Shown: positions 34,804 through 44,513, numbered from the stretch's first letter. The stretch is 64,000 nt of DNA from an uncultured Bacteroidota bacterium (GCA_903847205.1 CAINDA010000022.1:1-64000); one strand, 5' to 3'. The notes: generated from the letters alone by a model not told the origin. Program-made: numbers and translations.

Positions 34804-37800
34804 TTATTCCTCGCTCATATAATTAAATTCCATTGTCTCGCACCCATCCAGTTTCGGTTTTTTCAGAACAGGTTTCTGTATCGCCGCACCGCCTTTTTTC
34901 TCGTCTATCATTTTCTGAATTATGCGGGCACGTTCTTTCTGCATCTCCACGCGCTGTTTTACGTCCTCATCAATATCGTAATAAATCTGTCCGTCAATAA
35001 TTGTTTTTTCAGCTTTTGCATAAATAGATAAAGGATTATCCGACCACAGCACAAGATCAGCCTCTTTACCCACTTTTATGCTCCCCACTTTATTATCAAT
35101 ATGCAGCAGTTTCGCAGGATTAAGTGTTACCATTTTTAAAGCATCTTCTTCACTCATCCCTCCGTACTTAACGGATTTGGCGGCTTCCTGATTTAATCTG
35201 CGTCCCATTTCTGCATCATCCGAATTAATTGCAGTAGTTATTCCCATTTGAGTCAGCAATGAAGCATTATAAGGTATCGCATCTTTCACCTCCGCTTTAT
35301 AAGCCCACCAGTCACTGAAAGTAGAAGCGCCGGCACCATGAGCTTTCATTTTATCAGCTACCTTGTATCCTTCTAAAATATGGGTAAACGTGTTTACTTT
35401 AAATCCCATAGAATCGGCAACATGCATGAGCATATTAATTTCCGACTGCACATAAGAGTGGCAGGTAATAAAACGTTTCTGATTTAATATTTCAGCCAGT
35501 GCCTCTAATTCCAAATCCCTCCGGAAAGGTGTCGCAGCAGCCTTTTCCTTATCGGATAAGGTTTTATATGCTTTTTGCCTTGCATCATATTCTTTTGCAC
35601 GGGTAAAATAATCGTAATAGACCTGCTCAACACCCATGCGCGACTGAGGGAAACGAATAACATTAAAATCGCCCCAGTTGCTTTGCTTTACATTTTCTCC
35701 TAATGCAAATTTTATGAAGCCGTCGGCCTTTGCAAATTTCATTTCCTCCGGTGATTTACCCCAGCGCAGTTTTATTATTGCAGACTGCCCTCCGATAGGG
35801 TTTGCGGAACCGTGAAGCAGCTGTGCTGATGTTACTCCTCCTGCGAGCTGGCGGTATATATTTATATCCTCGCAGTTGATTACATCGCCTATCCTCACCT
35901 CAGCGCTGGATACATGGGTGCCTTCATTAACGCCGTTTGCAATTGCAATGTGAGAATGTTCATCAATAATGCCCGGCGTAAGGTGTTTGCCTGTGCCGTC
36001 AATTACTTTTGCGAATTCAAGCTTTGTTGCATTTATGTCATCAGCAATACGTTCAATACGGCCGTTCGCAATATATACATCCTTGTTTTTCAAAATGCCG
36101 TCGGCCTCATTGGTCCACACCGTTACATGTTTAATTAAAATAACAGCATCGCGCATTTTAAAATCACCGATAATTTTTTCGACTCCCGGGAGGGCGTCTT
36201 GTTTTTTCCCGTACGCACAGAAAGGGTATGTTATCTGGCCTATCAGGGGCATTTCTTTTTTTGCCGAATCTTTTTTGGTTTCAACAGCTGCAGCTAATTT
36301 GAAAGAAGCTTTCCAGTCAACCCAGCCGCCGTCCGGGGTTTGGCCTGTTCCGCTCATTTTCATTGTTTCATTATTTATATTTCCGCTTAAGCGGACGGTG
36401 CCCGAAGCATCTTTCGGGTTAAAAGTTATTGTAATTGAATTGCCGGCAACAGCTATATTCACAAGTGTTTTAGCTGTATCAACAGTAATAGTTCCTTTTA
36501 ATTTATCAGGCTCACCTTCAATTTTTAACAGACCGGACTTTTTGCCGGCATATTCAAAATCGTATATACCTTTCAGATCAATGGTGTTGTAATCATTGAT
36601 TTTATAGGGATTTCCCTGAACCCAGTTCTCATAAATAATTGTTTTTTCGTTAAACAAATTCCCTGATGTGATTATAAAATTGGCAATCATGCCGCTTTTT
36701 AATTTCCCGATTTTATCACTCACATTCAAAAATTCAGCAGGAGTAACCGTAAGCGATTTCAAAGCCTGTTTTTCTGATAAGCCGTATGCGATTGCCTTAC
36801 GGAGGTTTTTCCAGAAATCTTTTTTGTCTTTTAAATCGGCGGCAGTAATTGCAAATGGTATAGAATATTTTTCCATTGCAGAAGGGTTAACCGGCGCCAT
36901 CTCCCAATGTTTTAATTCGGTCATTGAAATATTTACAGCATCATAAGCATCATCAACATCATAAGCCACAGGGAAATTAAGCGGGATAATAAATCTGCAC
37001 TTAGATGCTTTTATATCATCTATGCGCTGGTATTCATTTCCCGAACCCTTGATAATATAATTTACTTTAAACTCCTCCCCTATTTTTGCTGCGCGTAATG
37101 CACTGAACTTATCAACGGTTTCAAATATCTGCGGAAGAGCCTGCAGGCCGTTAAATGCATTAAGGGTAATGTTGTAATCTTTTTTTGTTTTATTATTTTT
37201 ATACCATTCGGCATCTAAATATGTCTGCCGGAGTAAAGCAATTGCTCCCATTAAAGAAGAAGGATAATCCTGCGTTGATGTACCCTTATCAAATGAATAC
37301 ATTGCTGCAGCCTCGCTGCTTATCATCACTTCATTGGCCCTCCCCTCCCCTAACGATACAACTGCTGCAGACCCGCGTACAATGCCATCTTTATGGAATG
37401 TAAGTACGGCGCCAAAACCCATTCTGCGCATATCTTCCGCCGATTTATTATCGCTTATGAAAATTTTCTCTGCTTCTGTTTCGGCTTTTACAGCCTGGTT
37501 CCAGCCATAAGCCCCTTTTGTATTACTTTCTAACTGCGGAAATAAACCATGGGCGGCAGCCTTAGGTTCGGGCATTCCGTAATTGGTATATGCATCTATC
37601 AAAGAGGGATAAATTGATTTTCCTTTTAAATCAAATACCACTGTTCCCTGCGGAATAGCCGTCTTTTCGCCGGTGCTGACAACCAATCCATCTTTTATTA
37701 ACAATGTTCCTTTCTCGATTATTAAATCATTATCCACAAAAATTTTTGCATTTGTAAATGCATAATAGTTGTGATTAATGTTTGATGTGCCGTTAACCGG

Positions 37801-37869
37801 AAACGTTTCCTGCGCAGTAGAAAAATTGCACACAGAAATCGTAAGAATAAATAAAAATATTTTTTTCAT
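34804..37869 (-). CDS. secreted two-domain amidohydrolase
   Basis: The 1021-residue protein has a signal peptide (about 1-19, STAQE) and two amidohydrolase-fold halves. The first (about 25-420) has a degenerate metal site ('SIYPSLIDAYTNYG' in place of GxxDxHxH). A short lipocalin-like beta insert follows (about 440-545). The second half (about 580-990) has the HxH pair in 'LTPGIIDEHSHIAIANG', further histidines 'FITCHSYVQ' and 'FTHILEGYK', and Asp in 'AINSDDAEMG', so it should bind metal and be active. Substrates in this family include cyclic amides and peptides; this one cannot be told. It is the first gene of a two-gene leftward unit with the pseudo-amidohydrolase. Confidence 0.92.
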   Translation of the reverse strand: MKKIFLFILTISVCNFSTAQETFPVNGTSNINHNYYAFTNAKIFVDNDLIIEKGTLLIKDGLVVSTGEKTAIPQGTVVFDLKGKSIYPSLIDAYTNYGMPEPKAAAHGLFPQLESNTKGAYGWNQAVKAETEAEKIFISDNKSAEDMRRMGFGAVLTFHKDGIVRGSAAVVSLGEGRANEVMISSEAAAMYSFDKGTSTQDYPSSLMGAIALLRQTYLDAEWYKNNKTKKDYNITLNAFNGLQALPQIFETVDKFSALRAAKIGEEFKVNYIIKGSGNEYQRIDDIKASKCRFIIPLNFPVAYDVDDAYDAVNISMTELKHWEMAPVNPSAMEKYSIPFAITAADLKDKKDFWKNLRKAIAYGLSEKQALKSLTVTPAEFLNVSDKIGKLKSGMIANFIITSGNLFNEKTIIYENWVQGNPYKINDYNTIDLKGIYDFEYAGKKSGLLKIEGEPDKLKGTITVDTAKTLVNIAVAGNSITITFNPKDASGTVRLSGNINNETMKMSGTGQTPDGGWVDWKASFKLAAAVETKKDSAKKEMPLIGQITYPFCAYGKKQDALPGVEKIIGDFKMRDAVILIKHVTVWTNEADGILKNKDVYIANGRIERIADDINATKLEFAKVIDGTGKHLTPGIIDEHSHIAIANGVNEGTHVSSAEVRIGDVINCEDINIYRQLAGGVTSAQLLHGSANPIGGQSAIIKLRWGKSPEEMKFAKADGFIKFALGENVKQSNWGDFNVIRFPQSRMGVEQVYYDYFTRAKEYDARQKAYKTLSDKEKAAATPFRRDLELEALAEILNQKRFITCHSYVQSEINMLMHVADSMGFKVNTFTHILEGYKVADKMKAHGAGASTFSDWWAYKAEVKDAIPYNASLLTQMGITTAINSDDAEMGRRLNQEAAKSVKYGGMSEEDALKMVTLNPAKLLHIDNKVGSIKVGKEADLVLWSDNPLSIYAKAEKTIIDGQIYYDIDEDVKQRVEMQKERARIIQKMIDEKKGGAAIQKPVLKKPKLDGCETMEFNYMSEE

Positions 37870-37978
37870 AGGATTGTATTAAACCTTTCGGCTTCATTGC
37901 GTCTTCAAAAACAATACTGCAGACAACAGAGGGAGCATTTAGAGATTAGTATCATTCGGAGCCTCTCGCGGGCGCAAA

Positions 37979-37986
37979 CAAAAATA
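37979..37986 (-). promoter_or_regulatory. Bacteroidota -7 element for the amidohydrolase pair
   Basis: The minus strand reads TATTTTTG, an exact TAnnTTTG match, 110 bases upstream of the start codon. The rest of the gap to 38381 has no gene; a T-rich/A-rich near-palindrome lies at 38176-38215. Confidence 0.4.
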
Positions 37987-38381
37987 ACATTTTTATTGTG
38001 ATTTTAAATAACGCAGCAAATGAGGGTAAGACAAATTTTCCTTTTTTTAGAAAAACATATTCATTATTGCCATTGGATGAATTGGTTTGCAAAATTAAAT
38101 TTATGAAACCGTGCGCGGGGCTTGAACAAACGCGATGCTGTGTTGCCTGTGTGGAGCAATCGTTTGTTCTTGAATTTTTGTTTCTTTTTTTTCAAGAAAA
38201 AAGAAAATACACAGTTTTGAAAAGTGAAATTTTCCCGGTCAGAAGAGTGTTATTTTTATAAAAAGGGAAATTTGTCGTGCACCCAGCAAGAGAGGTATAA
38301 AAAACAAGAGGCGAGGAAACGTATTTTGATAACCGGAATCACACGTTAGCCCTATGAATGATATGAAAGAGAAGAAATAAT

Positions 38382-38412
38382 TTTCCCTGCACAGGCTTTC
38401 CGTGCAGGGAAA
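38382..38412 (-). terminator. terminator of the dehydratase-like operon
   Basis: TTTCCCTGCAC (38382-38392) and GTGCAGGGAAA (38402-38412) form a perfect 11-bp stem with a 9-base loop. On the minus strand it lies about 100 bases after the last operon stop codon. The T tail is weak. Confidence 0.65.
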
Positions 38413-38510
38413 TAGGAATTAAATAGGATAACGTTTTACTCTTAAGGAAAGAGTGTAATCTCAAGATTACAATTTTGCAGCTGCAATTAATTTATAAATA
38501 AGAAGACTGT

Positions 38511-39707
38511 TTAAACCAAAGCCTCCGCTTTTACCGGCGGCCATTGTGTTTTCATTCTAGCCAGCTTTTTTTCAATAATGCTTGCAGAGTTCTTTTTTAC
38601 GTAGTGAACTATGGTTTCTACCCTTATACGAACGCTTCCAGAAGGTTTTGTTGAGTCAAGGTCGCCAAATTTAAAAAACAAAGTGCCGGAGTTTTCTACA
38701 ATTTTTTGAGTAGGTGTAAATGTAGGCTGATCCATACCGCATTCGTAACTCGATAAGCGGATAACACAGGTAATCCAAGGGAATCTTGCAGCAATTTTTG
38801 CTGCCCACAAAATTTCATTGGTATTGCTGCTGTAAGAAGACGGCCACACATCTGAAATATCAAACGGACTTTTAATCTGTTTCTCTTTAATATCCTCTTC
38901 AAAAAGCCAGTTCATTAAGGTAGGATCAGTAGGGAAATACTGCATCCATACAATAGGGTAGCCATGCGCCTGCAAATCAGTTTCAATTTCATGCCCGATA
39001 CCTGTATCCATGTGATAAGGACGCGCAATAACCAGCACACAGGGTTTATTAGTTTTGGCACATTGTTCGAGGATATCCATGCTCTGCTTCTGCATTTTTT
39101 TATTGAAGGTATCAAGGGCATTAAAACCTATTTCCACAGCTTTTTTTGTTTCTTCATAAGTAAGATCAAATATGTCTTTTAATCCGTCAAACAATTGCTG
39201 CGGGACAATAATACGGTCGTCAAGCGTGCAGTAAGGCGAAGCGTATTTGATCTGATTTTCTACAAACACATCCTTCTCTTTCATGTAACCCGACTTTATG
39301 TTTTCTGCGCCTGCCATAACCCTTGTACAGGTGTTGTTGGCTACCACGTGCCCTTGCAGAGAGGATGGCATAGAGTAAATTAAAGGACTCAGAAGGACAT
39401 TGATTTTTTTCTTCTGTCCGAAAATAAGCTCGCCGTAATGGCCGCTCATGGCTTTAACAGGATAGCAGCAATCTACTGTGCCCCTGCCCTTGCCGAATTC
39501 GCGGGATTGCTCTTCAGACGTGTTTGAACTGAAAACAATATTTGTATATTTTATTCCAATACCTTCCAGGAACCCTATCCAAAACTGGTGGGTGTTCCAG
39601 ATATTAAGAACTTTTGGTATTCCTACACGAACGGTTGATCTGTCCTTAGACAATAACTCTTTCGAAGGCTTCCGAGCGAACGGAGTCAGCAATGTTTGGA
39701 TATTCAT
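38511..39707 (-). CDS. DUF2229-type, acyl-CoA dehydratase activase-related protein
   Basis: The 398-residue cytoplasmic protein has the DUF2229 opening 'VRVGIPKVLNIWNTHQFWIGFLEGIGI', a cysteine pair in 'GTVDCCYPVKAMSGHYGEL', 'LVIARPYHMDTGIGHEIE' mid-protein, and a final 'SSYECGMDQ' cysteine. In Firmicutes this module is fused to BadF-type ATPase domains and an HgdB-like domain in one giant protein; here the three parts are separate genes. It probably helps hold an iron-sulfur cluster. Its start overlaps the ATPase gene by 62 bases, so it is translated in step with it. It is last in the operon. Confidence 0.85.
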   Translation of the reverse strand: MNIQTLLTPFARKPSKELLSKDRSTVRVGIPKVLNIWNTHQFWIGFLEGIGIKYTNIVFSSNTSEEQSREFGKGRGTVDCCYPVKAMSGHYGELIFGQKKKINVLLSPLIYSMPSSLQGHVVANNTCTRVMAGAENIKSGYMKEKDVFVENQIKYASPYCTLDDRIIVPQQLFDGLKDIFDLTYEETKKAVEIGFNALDTFNKKMQKQSMDILEQCAKTNKPCVLVIARPYHMDTGIGHEIETDLQAHGYPIVWMQYFPTDPTLMNWLFEEDIKEKQIKSPFDISDVWPSSYSSNTNEILWAAKIAARFPWITCVIRLSSYECGMDQPTFTPTQKIVENSGTLFFKFGDLDSTKPSGSVRIRVETIVHYVKKNSASIIEKKLARMKTQWPPVKAEALV

Positions 39708-42003
39708 TTTTAATTCTTTCTATTTCTGTTTTTACTACTTTAACTTCACTTGCATCTTCTATCAGCCCTTTCGGACAGGAGTTATTTACAATCACACGCT
39801 CCCAGCCTTCTGGCGCGGGCACTTTGCTCCACGTCCTCCCCTTGGCACCGGGAAGTTCAACATCTATAAAGGTGCGCTGGCAGTTTACCGGACACCATTT
39901 ACAAACTGTATCAGGCGATGTGCTGGTTTTGTAAGTAAGTTTTTCAATTATGTCAAAGCCTTTGAATTCTGTTTTTCCTCCTTCTTCTTCATACCAGTCA
40001 GCTGCGATGAATGCTGCGCCGATTGCACCAGCTTCGCCCGAATAAGGATGAACAACAATTTCAGCATCCGGAACCTTTGATTTGATAAAATCAACCTGAG
40101 CTTTTACTACTGCCAGATTTTTATGAGTACCGCCCTGCAGAATATATTTTCTGCCTGCTGACCCCAGATTATTCAACCCTCCGGCATAAATCCAAACATT
40201 CAAAGGAAGTATGGCACATAAGGATGCAAGTATTTCTGCTCCCTGCCAGCCTTTGCGCTGCTGGTTTACAATATCGCTCTGCAAAAACACGCCGCATCCC
40301 ATAGAGAGAATTGGCATTGCACCTGCCTTAAATGCTTCTTCTGCCATGGTTTCAAGAGGTATGTTGAAACGCTCAGCAACCCCCTGCAAAAACGCACCGT
40401 TGCCTGAAGAGCACTGAGAATTCAAACGGAAGTCAGATACTGTTCCGTTTTTAAGAATCATGATTTTAACATCCACTCCTCCTACATCGCAGATACAGTC
40501 AGCATCAGGGAAGAAATGGAGGCCGGCTGTTGCATGTGCAATGGTTTCTACCACAGCGCAGTCGGCGCCGACAATATTTTTTAATAAATCTTTTCCGTAG
40601 CCCGTAACTCCAACACCGAGTATTTTACCGCCGTTAAGCGCCTGCTTCACCTCTCTGAAAAGCGCACGCGCATCCTCAATAGGATTGCCTTTGCTAAGGG
40701 CATAACAGGAAAATACAATCTCTTTTGTTTCAGGCGAAATGCAAACAGCTTTTGCAGTGGTAGAGCCAAAATCGCAGCCGATAATTACCCTGTCCAATTT
40801 ATTGCCAGTCTGAGCGGCAGTAACAGCGGGCAGCATAGCAGGAGTTGTTTCCAAGCCATGCAGTTCCCCTTTTTCATCAACTGTTGCAGTACCGATTTTT
40901 GCAGCAAGTTCATTGTTTACGATTTCAAATTCTTGAACAGCGCTGCAACTCTCACCGCTGGCTTGCTCTTCTAATTGTTTAGGAGCATTTTCAGGTGAAT
41001 ATTCGTTCATAAAGTTTTGAAGCTCTTCTACTGTGCTCCATAAACCCTGTTTTCCAGTTTTCTTTTTTTCCTCGTGCTGTCCTTCCTCTATCCACCATTT
41101 TAGTTTAGCGGAACCCTCGTAAACAGCAACTTTTGCGACCTCCCCTTTTCCTATTTCAATACACCCCATTGCACCGTAATAAACGGCTTCAGCAGGCACC
41201 AAAATTAAATCCTCAACTGGCACACCTTCCGGCAGAACAACACCGCGTTCTTTCCAGATTTTCATCAAATGAATTCTCCAGGCTTCCTGCAGCCCTTTGA
41301 AATATAAATTTGGTCCGCCTAATAATAAAATTTGAGGATAAGGAGTGTTACCGCCTGTAAGACTGGCAAGGTTCTGATAAACCACCGCTTCAAAAAGCGA
41401 AGCAATTATTTCTTCCACAGGAACACCTGCTTTTAAAAGGGTGTTAGCATCCGCTTCCGCGAATATGCCGCACTTGCTGCTGACCTTGTGAAGGGTATAG
41501 CCTTCATACCCCATCTTACCTAAAGCCTCAGGAGTAATTTGTAATTTTTTTGCAGTCTTTTCCACAAACGTTCCAGTACCGCCCGAGCAGGCAGCCTGCA
41601 TCAATACTTGTTTGTTTTTTGTTTCGCCTTCTCCGCTAAAAAAAATAGTCTTCATGTCTTCTCCGCCAATCTCGCTTACAAAGCGGACTTTGGGGTGCAT
41701 TTTTTCAACTGCAGCTGCCACGGCAACCACTTCCTGAATTATCTTTCCGCCCACTAAAGGCGCAATGAATCCGGAACCTGTACCGGTAAAAAATATTTTA
41801 TCGCGCTGCGGCGAAAACCCAAATTCTCTTTCCAGACGGCCCAAGAAATCCAAAACCTTTTCGGCCTGTTTGGTGTTGTGCCTTTCGTAGAACTGAGATA
41901 TAATTTCTCCGTCCAAAGTAGAGAGCACATATTTACAGGTGGTGCTTCCCACGTCCATTCCGCATATCAGCGGCCTGGAGTCGATTTGTGTTTCGTTATG
42001 CAT
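39646..42003 (-). CDS. two-domain BadF/BadG/BcrA/BcrD-type activator ATPase
   Basis: The 785-residue protein has two ASKHA-fold ATPase modules. The first begins 'ICGMDVGSTTCKYVLST' (about 12-28), with 'QAACSGGTGTFVE' and the cluster cysteine in 'KVSSKCGIFAEAD'. The second begins 'IIGCDFGSTTAKAVCIS' (about 405), with 'CDVGGVDVKI', 'SQCSSGNGAFLQ' and 'LSMGCGVFLQSD'. A C-terminal cysteine group 'CKWCPVNCQRTF' (about 720) may bind metal. Activators of this kind use ATP to drive a low-potential electron from a 4Fe-4S cluster to a partner reductase. It overlaps both neighbours (8 bases upstream, 62 downstream). Confidence 0.9.
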   Translation of the reverse strand: MHNETQIDSRPLICGMDVGSTTCKYVLSTLDGEIISQFYERHNTKQAEKVLDFLGRLEREFGFSPQRDKIFFTGTGSGFIAPLVGGKIIQEVVAVAAAVEKMHPKVRFVSEIGGEDMKTIFFSGEGETKNKQVLMQAACSGGTGTFVEKTAKKLQITPEALGKMGYEGYTLHKVSSKCGIFAEADANTLLKAGVPVEEIIASLFEAVVYQNLASLTGGNTPYPQILLLGGPNLYFKGLQEAWRIHLMKIWKERGVVLPEGVPVEDLILVPAEAVYYGAMGCIEIGKGEVAKVAVYEGSAKLKWWIEEGQHEEKKKTGKQGLWSTVEELQNFMNEYSPENAPKQLEEQASGESCSAVQEFEIVNNELAAKIGTATVDEKGELHGLETTPAMLPAVTAAQTGNKLDRVIIGCDFGSTTAKAVCISPETKEIVFSCYALSKGNPIEDARALFREVKQALNGGKILGVGVTGYGKDLLKNIVGADCAVVETIAHATAGLHFFPDADCICDVGGVDVKIMILKNGTVSDFRLNSQCSSGNGAFLQGVAERFNIPLETMAEEAFKAGAMPILSMGCGVFLQSDIVNQQRKGWQGAEILASLCAILPLNVWIYAGGLNNLGSAGRKYILQGGTHKNLAVVKAQVDFIKSKVPDAEIVVHPYSGEAGAIGAAFIAADWYEEEGGKTEFKGFDIIEKLTYKTSTSPDTVCKWCPVNCQRTFIDVELPGAKGRTWSKVPAPEGWERVIVNNSCPKGLIEDASEVKVVKTEIERIKNEYPNIADSVRSEAFERVIV

Positions 42004-43636
42004 AGGTTAATTCCGGCTCTTGAACGGTTACTGTTTCAGTTGCTGCAACTTCAGTCAAAACAGTTTCAGCTGCAATTGGTTTAGGAGTTACTGTTGCAGT
42101 TTTCTTCAATGTTTTAGTCAACTTGCCTTTGTATTGAGAAAGCATAGTAATATAATTCGCACCGGTACCCGCATATCCGTTATGAGGCACTTTAAAAGAT
42201 GCCTCTTTGTATTCAGGGGCATTCAGTGCTATCCATTCTAATTTTTCAGGAGTCATATTGCATTTCTTCATCACCTCATCGTATTCTTTCAGGGCGCGTT
42301 TTTTTGCCTCCGTTAAAATCATCTGACAGCGGGAGAGTGCATGTATTTCAGCATCGCCTTTTATTTCGATGGGAGCATAAAGCAATTCAGGATATTTTCC
42401 GCGGACATTTGCCATTGCACCAACCGACATGGTGTTCGGCATACATGAATAAGGTGTTAATTCGCAGGTCATGTGAGCTTTGTTATTCAGGTAAGCATAC
42501 AGCGCTTTTCCAATAAGCATGTGGCCTTCGCCGCCATCGAGACGGAAATTAAAATAGGGCGCAGCTAGTTCAGCAAGTGTTTTTTGAGAAGGCATTTCGT
42601 AAGGCATTTCATTCAATGATTTACGCATGCGGTTGTATGTCCAGTGATACATTTTTATCATCCCTTTCAGCATGAGTATTTTCTTTTTTGTGCCTTTGTC
42701 AACGTTTTTGCGTTCATTCAATGCATGCAGCGGAAACTGCATCAAGTAATCAAGCCAGACTGCAACCGGCGGCGGAATTACTTCAGCACCCTCTTTTTCC
42801 AGCCAATCTTTAATATTATAATTGCCGTCTCCCTCATGCGTCTGCAGCCAAAATTCACCGGTAATTTTTACCATTGGCTTTGCCTGAGCTTTGTTTACTT
42901 CAATGGTTTTCCATTTCGCGATAACCTCTTTAAGAGCATCGGTAAAATAATTTGATACCACATGCCAGCCGAGAGTCAGCCATTTATTGCCTTTGATTTT
43001 ATCTATAGGTCTGTTCTTGAATGCCTGATACATAATTTCAATACACTCTTTCAAAACTATATTAGTCTGGCCGGGAACAACTTCATAAGGGCGGGTTTGA
43101 AATTCAAGATCCGTTAATAAATCGCCTATGAGTATGGCCCAAACGATGCCGGTAGTCAGAGGCATGTTCACTTCCAGCCCTCCGCCTTCCTGATCACCCT
43201 GGTTTAATTCAGTCTGAGACAGAAAAAACATTCTGAAATCACGCAGGCCTATTCCGTCCAATGCCATTGAATAAGATTCTCTGTACTGCCCGAAACGGCA
43301 GGGACCGCAGGCACCCATAGTAAAATAAGCATAGTCATTAACAGCTGCCTCTTTTCCTTCTTCTTCTTTTTTCTTCTTCAGATAGTTCACCAGATTGCCG
43401 GTTGTAAAAATGGTTGGGCAGCAAGCTCCCACATCAATCAATTCTTTTCCTGTGTCCAGATCGGCACGTGTAATATTAGGCAGGGGCTCCGCTTTGTAAT
43501 TAAGATTGTGAAACGCCCCTTGAATCAGTCTTTCATGTTTCCAGGTTAATCCGCCGAAAAGAAGGGTGGTGTCTTTTCTTTGCTCTTTAGTAAATGGTTT
43601 CGGCTTGTAAGCCTTGTAATGAGGGGTTGGTTCCAT
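41996..43636 (-). CDS. HgdB-like 2-hydroxyacyl-CoA dehydratase / double-cubane reductase-type subunit
   Basis: The 546-residue cytoplasmic protein has candidate cluster cysteines in 'IDVGACCPTIFTTGN' (about 70) and 'YFTMGACGPCRFGQYRESY' (about 105-125), plus 'CELTPYSCMPNTMS' and 'LSRCQMIL' later. The pattern is that of the large activase-linked HgdB family, which includes ATP-dependent double-cubane-cluster reductases. The true substrate is unknown; no acyl-CoA ligase, CoA transferase or acyl-CoA dehydrogenase lies nearby. It is the first gene of the three-gene operon, downstream of two palindromic operators and a TetR gene. Confidence 0.85.
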   Translation of the reverse strand: MEPTPHYKAYKPKPFTKEQRKDTTLLFGGLTWKHERLIQGAFHNLNYKAEPLPNITRADLDTGKELIDVGACCPTIFTTGNLVNYLKKKKEEEGKEAAVNDYAYFTMGACGPCRFGQYRESYSMALDGIGLRDFRMFFLSQTELNQGDQEGGGLEVNMPLTTGIVWAILIGDLLTDLEFQTRPYEVVPGQTNIVLKECIEIMYQAFKNRPIDKIKGNKWLTLGWHVVSNYFTDALKEVIAKWKTIEVNKAQAKPMVKITGEFWLQTHEGDGNYNIKDWLEKEGAEVIPPPVAVWLDYLMQFPLHALNERKNVDKGTKKKILMLKGMIKMYHWTYNRMRKSLNEMPYEMPSQKTLAELAAPYFNFRLDGGEGHMLIGKALYAYLNNKAHMTCELTPYSCMPNTMSVGAMANVRGKYPELLYAPIEIKGDAEIHALSRCQMILTEAKKRALKEYDEVMKKCNMTPEKLEWIALNAPEYKEASFKVPHNGYAGTGANYITMLSQYKGKLTKTLKKTATVTPKPIAAETVLTEVAATETVTVQEPELTYA

Positions 43637-43680
43637 GTTTTTTTGTTTGGTTAGAAATCAAAAATTAAGTTTTAAAATAC

Positions 43681-43712
43681 AATAACTATACTGACACGTC
43701 AGTATAGTTATT
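43681..43712. promoter_or_regulatory. TetR-type operator O1 (perfect 32-bp palindrome)
   Basis: The left arm AATAACTATACTGAC (43681-43695), a 2-base centre AC, and a right arm that is its exact complement (43698-43712) make a perfect palindrome. It lies 45 bases upstream of the operon's first start codon and shares the core ACTGACnnGTCAGT with O2. Confidence 0.85.
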
Positions 43713-43785
43713 CTGCAAAAGCCTTGTCTATATTATATTTTTAGTGATGAACAATAAATTTATCTTGTGAATAATTAACTAAGGA

Positions 43786-43809
43786 AATGAACTGACATGT
43801 CAGTTCATT
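43786..43809. promoter_or_regulatory. TetR-type operator O2 (perfect 24-bp palindrome)
   Basis: The left arm AATGAACTGAC (43786-43796), the centre AT, and an exact right arm (43799-43809) form a perfect palindrome. The centre-to-centre distance from O1 is about 101 bp. It lies just after the regulator gene and upstream of the dehydratase-like operon. Confidence 0.85.
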
Positions 43810-43845
43810 AGGCAAACATATAAAAAAAAAGATAAAAACAAAAAT

Positions 43846-44451
43846 TTATTTCGCGAGCAGGATTCCGTTCATTCCATATTGAATTACTTCATTGGAAATT
43901 TCCTGGATAGAAGGGGGATTTTTATGGGTGATCAAATAACCGGCTACCTCTTTTACAGTGCCAAGTATAATTACCGAAGAAATTATTGTATTGCATTTCC
44001 GAACTATACCCAGCTCAATGCCTGTTTTGAGAGCATTTTCAATCATTTCCAAAATGCCGTTGTAAAAAGATGATGCTGTAACGGCTGACCGGTCATCTAG
44101 ACCTGTTGAAAGGTGAAGCAGAATTTTTGCCACTTCGGGCTGGGTGCTGATTAAGGTTAGCACATTGGTAATATTATCTTTTAATTGCTGAAGGGGATCT
44201 GGCGCGCCATCATGAATTTCGACTGGTTTAATAATATGATCGAGCTGATTTAGAAATTCTGTAAGCAAGTGATCGAATACATCGCGTTTGTGCTTGAAAT
44301 ACAAATAAAATGTTCCTCTGGCAATACCTGCATGATCTATTATATCGGTAATACTTGCTTCGTGGTATCCTTTTTTAGCAAATACGCGGCTGGCGGATAA
44401 CAAAATTTGCGATTTCCGATCTGGTACTGCTTTTTTGATTGATTTTGCCAT
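43846..44451 (-). CDS. TetR family transcriptional regulator
   Basis: The 201-residue protein has a classic TetR DNA-binding domain at about 11-60: 'DRKSQILLSASRVFAKKGYHEASITDIIDHAGIARGTFYLYFKHKRDV' in outline, with the recognition helix in GIARGTFYLYF. The C-terminal ligand domain is unassigned, although its level of detail recalls FadR/YfiR-type acyl-CoA-responsive regulators. It lies directly upstream of, and on the same strand as, the dehydratase-like operon, with two perfect palindromic operators between them. It is therefore very probably the repressor of that operon and responds to its substrate or an acyl-CoA. Confidence 0.95.
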   Translation of the reverse strand: MAKSIKKAVPDRKSQILLSASRVFAKKGYHEASITDIIDHAGIARGTFYLYFKHKRDVFDHLLTEFLNQLDHIIKPVEIHDGAPDPLQQLKDNITNVLTLISTQPEVAKILLHLSTGLDDRSAVTASSFYNGILEMIENALKTGIELGIVRKCNTIISSVIILGTVKEVAGYLITHKNPPSIQEISNEVIQYGMNGILLAK

Positions 44452-44505
44452 TTATATAAGATGACGAATTTAAAAAATTTAATCCGGTTCGGTTAAATAT
44501 AAGTT

Positions 44506-44513
44506 CAAAGATA
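44506..44513 (-). promoter_or_regulatory. Bacteroidota -7 element for the TetR gene
   Basis: The minus strand reads TATCTTTG, an exact TAnnTTTG match, 54 bases upstream of the TetR start codon. Confidence 0.5.

Noticed and set aside
38331-38345. Third attC-like site (CACGTTAGCCC)
   Set aside because: Only one GTTAGC half is present; no matching GCTAAC with inner pairing was found upstream.
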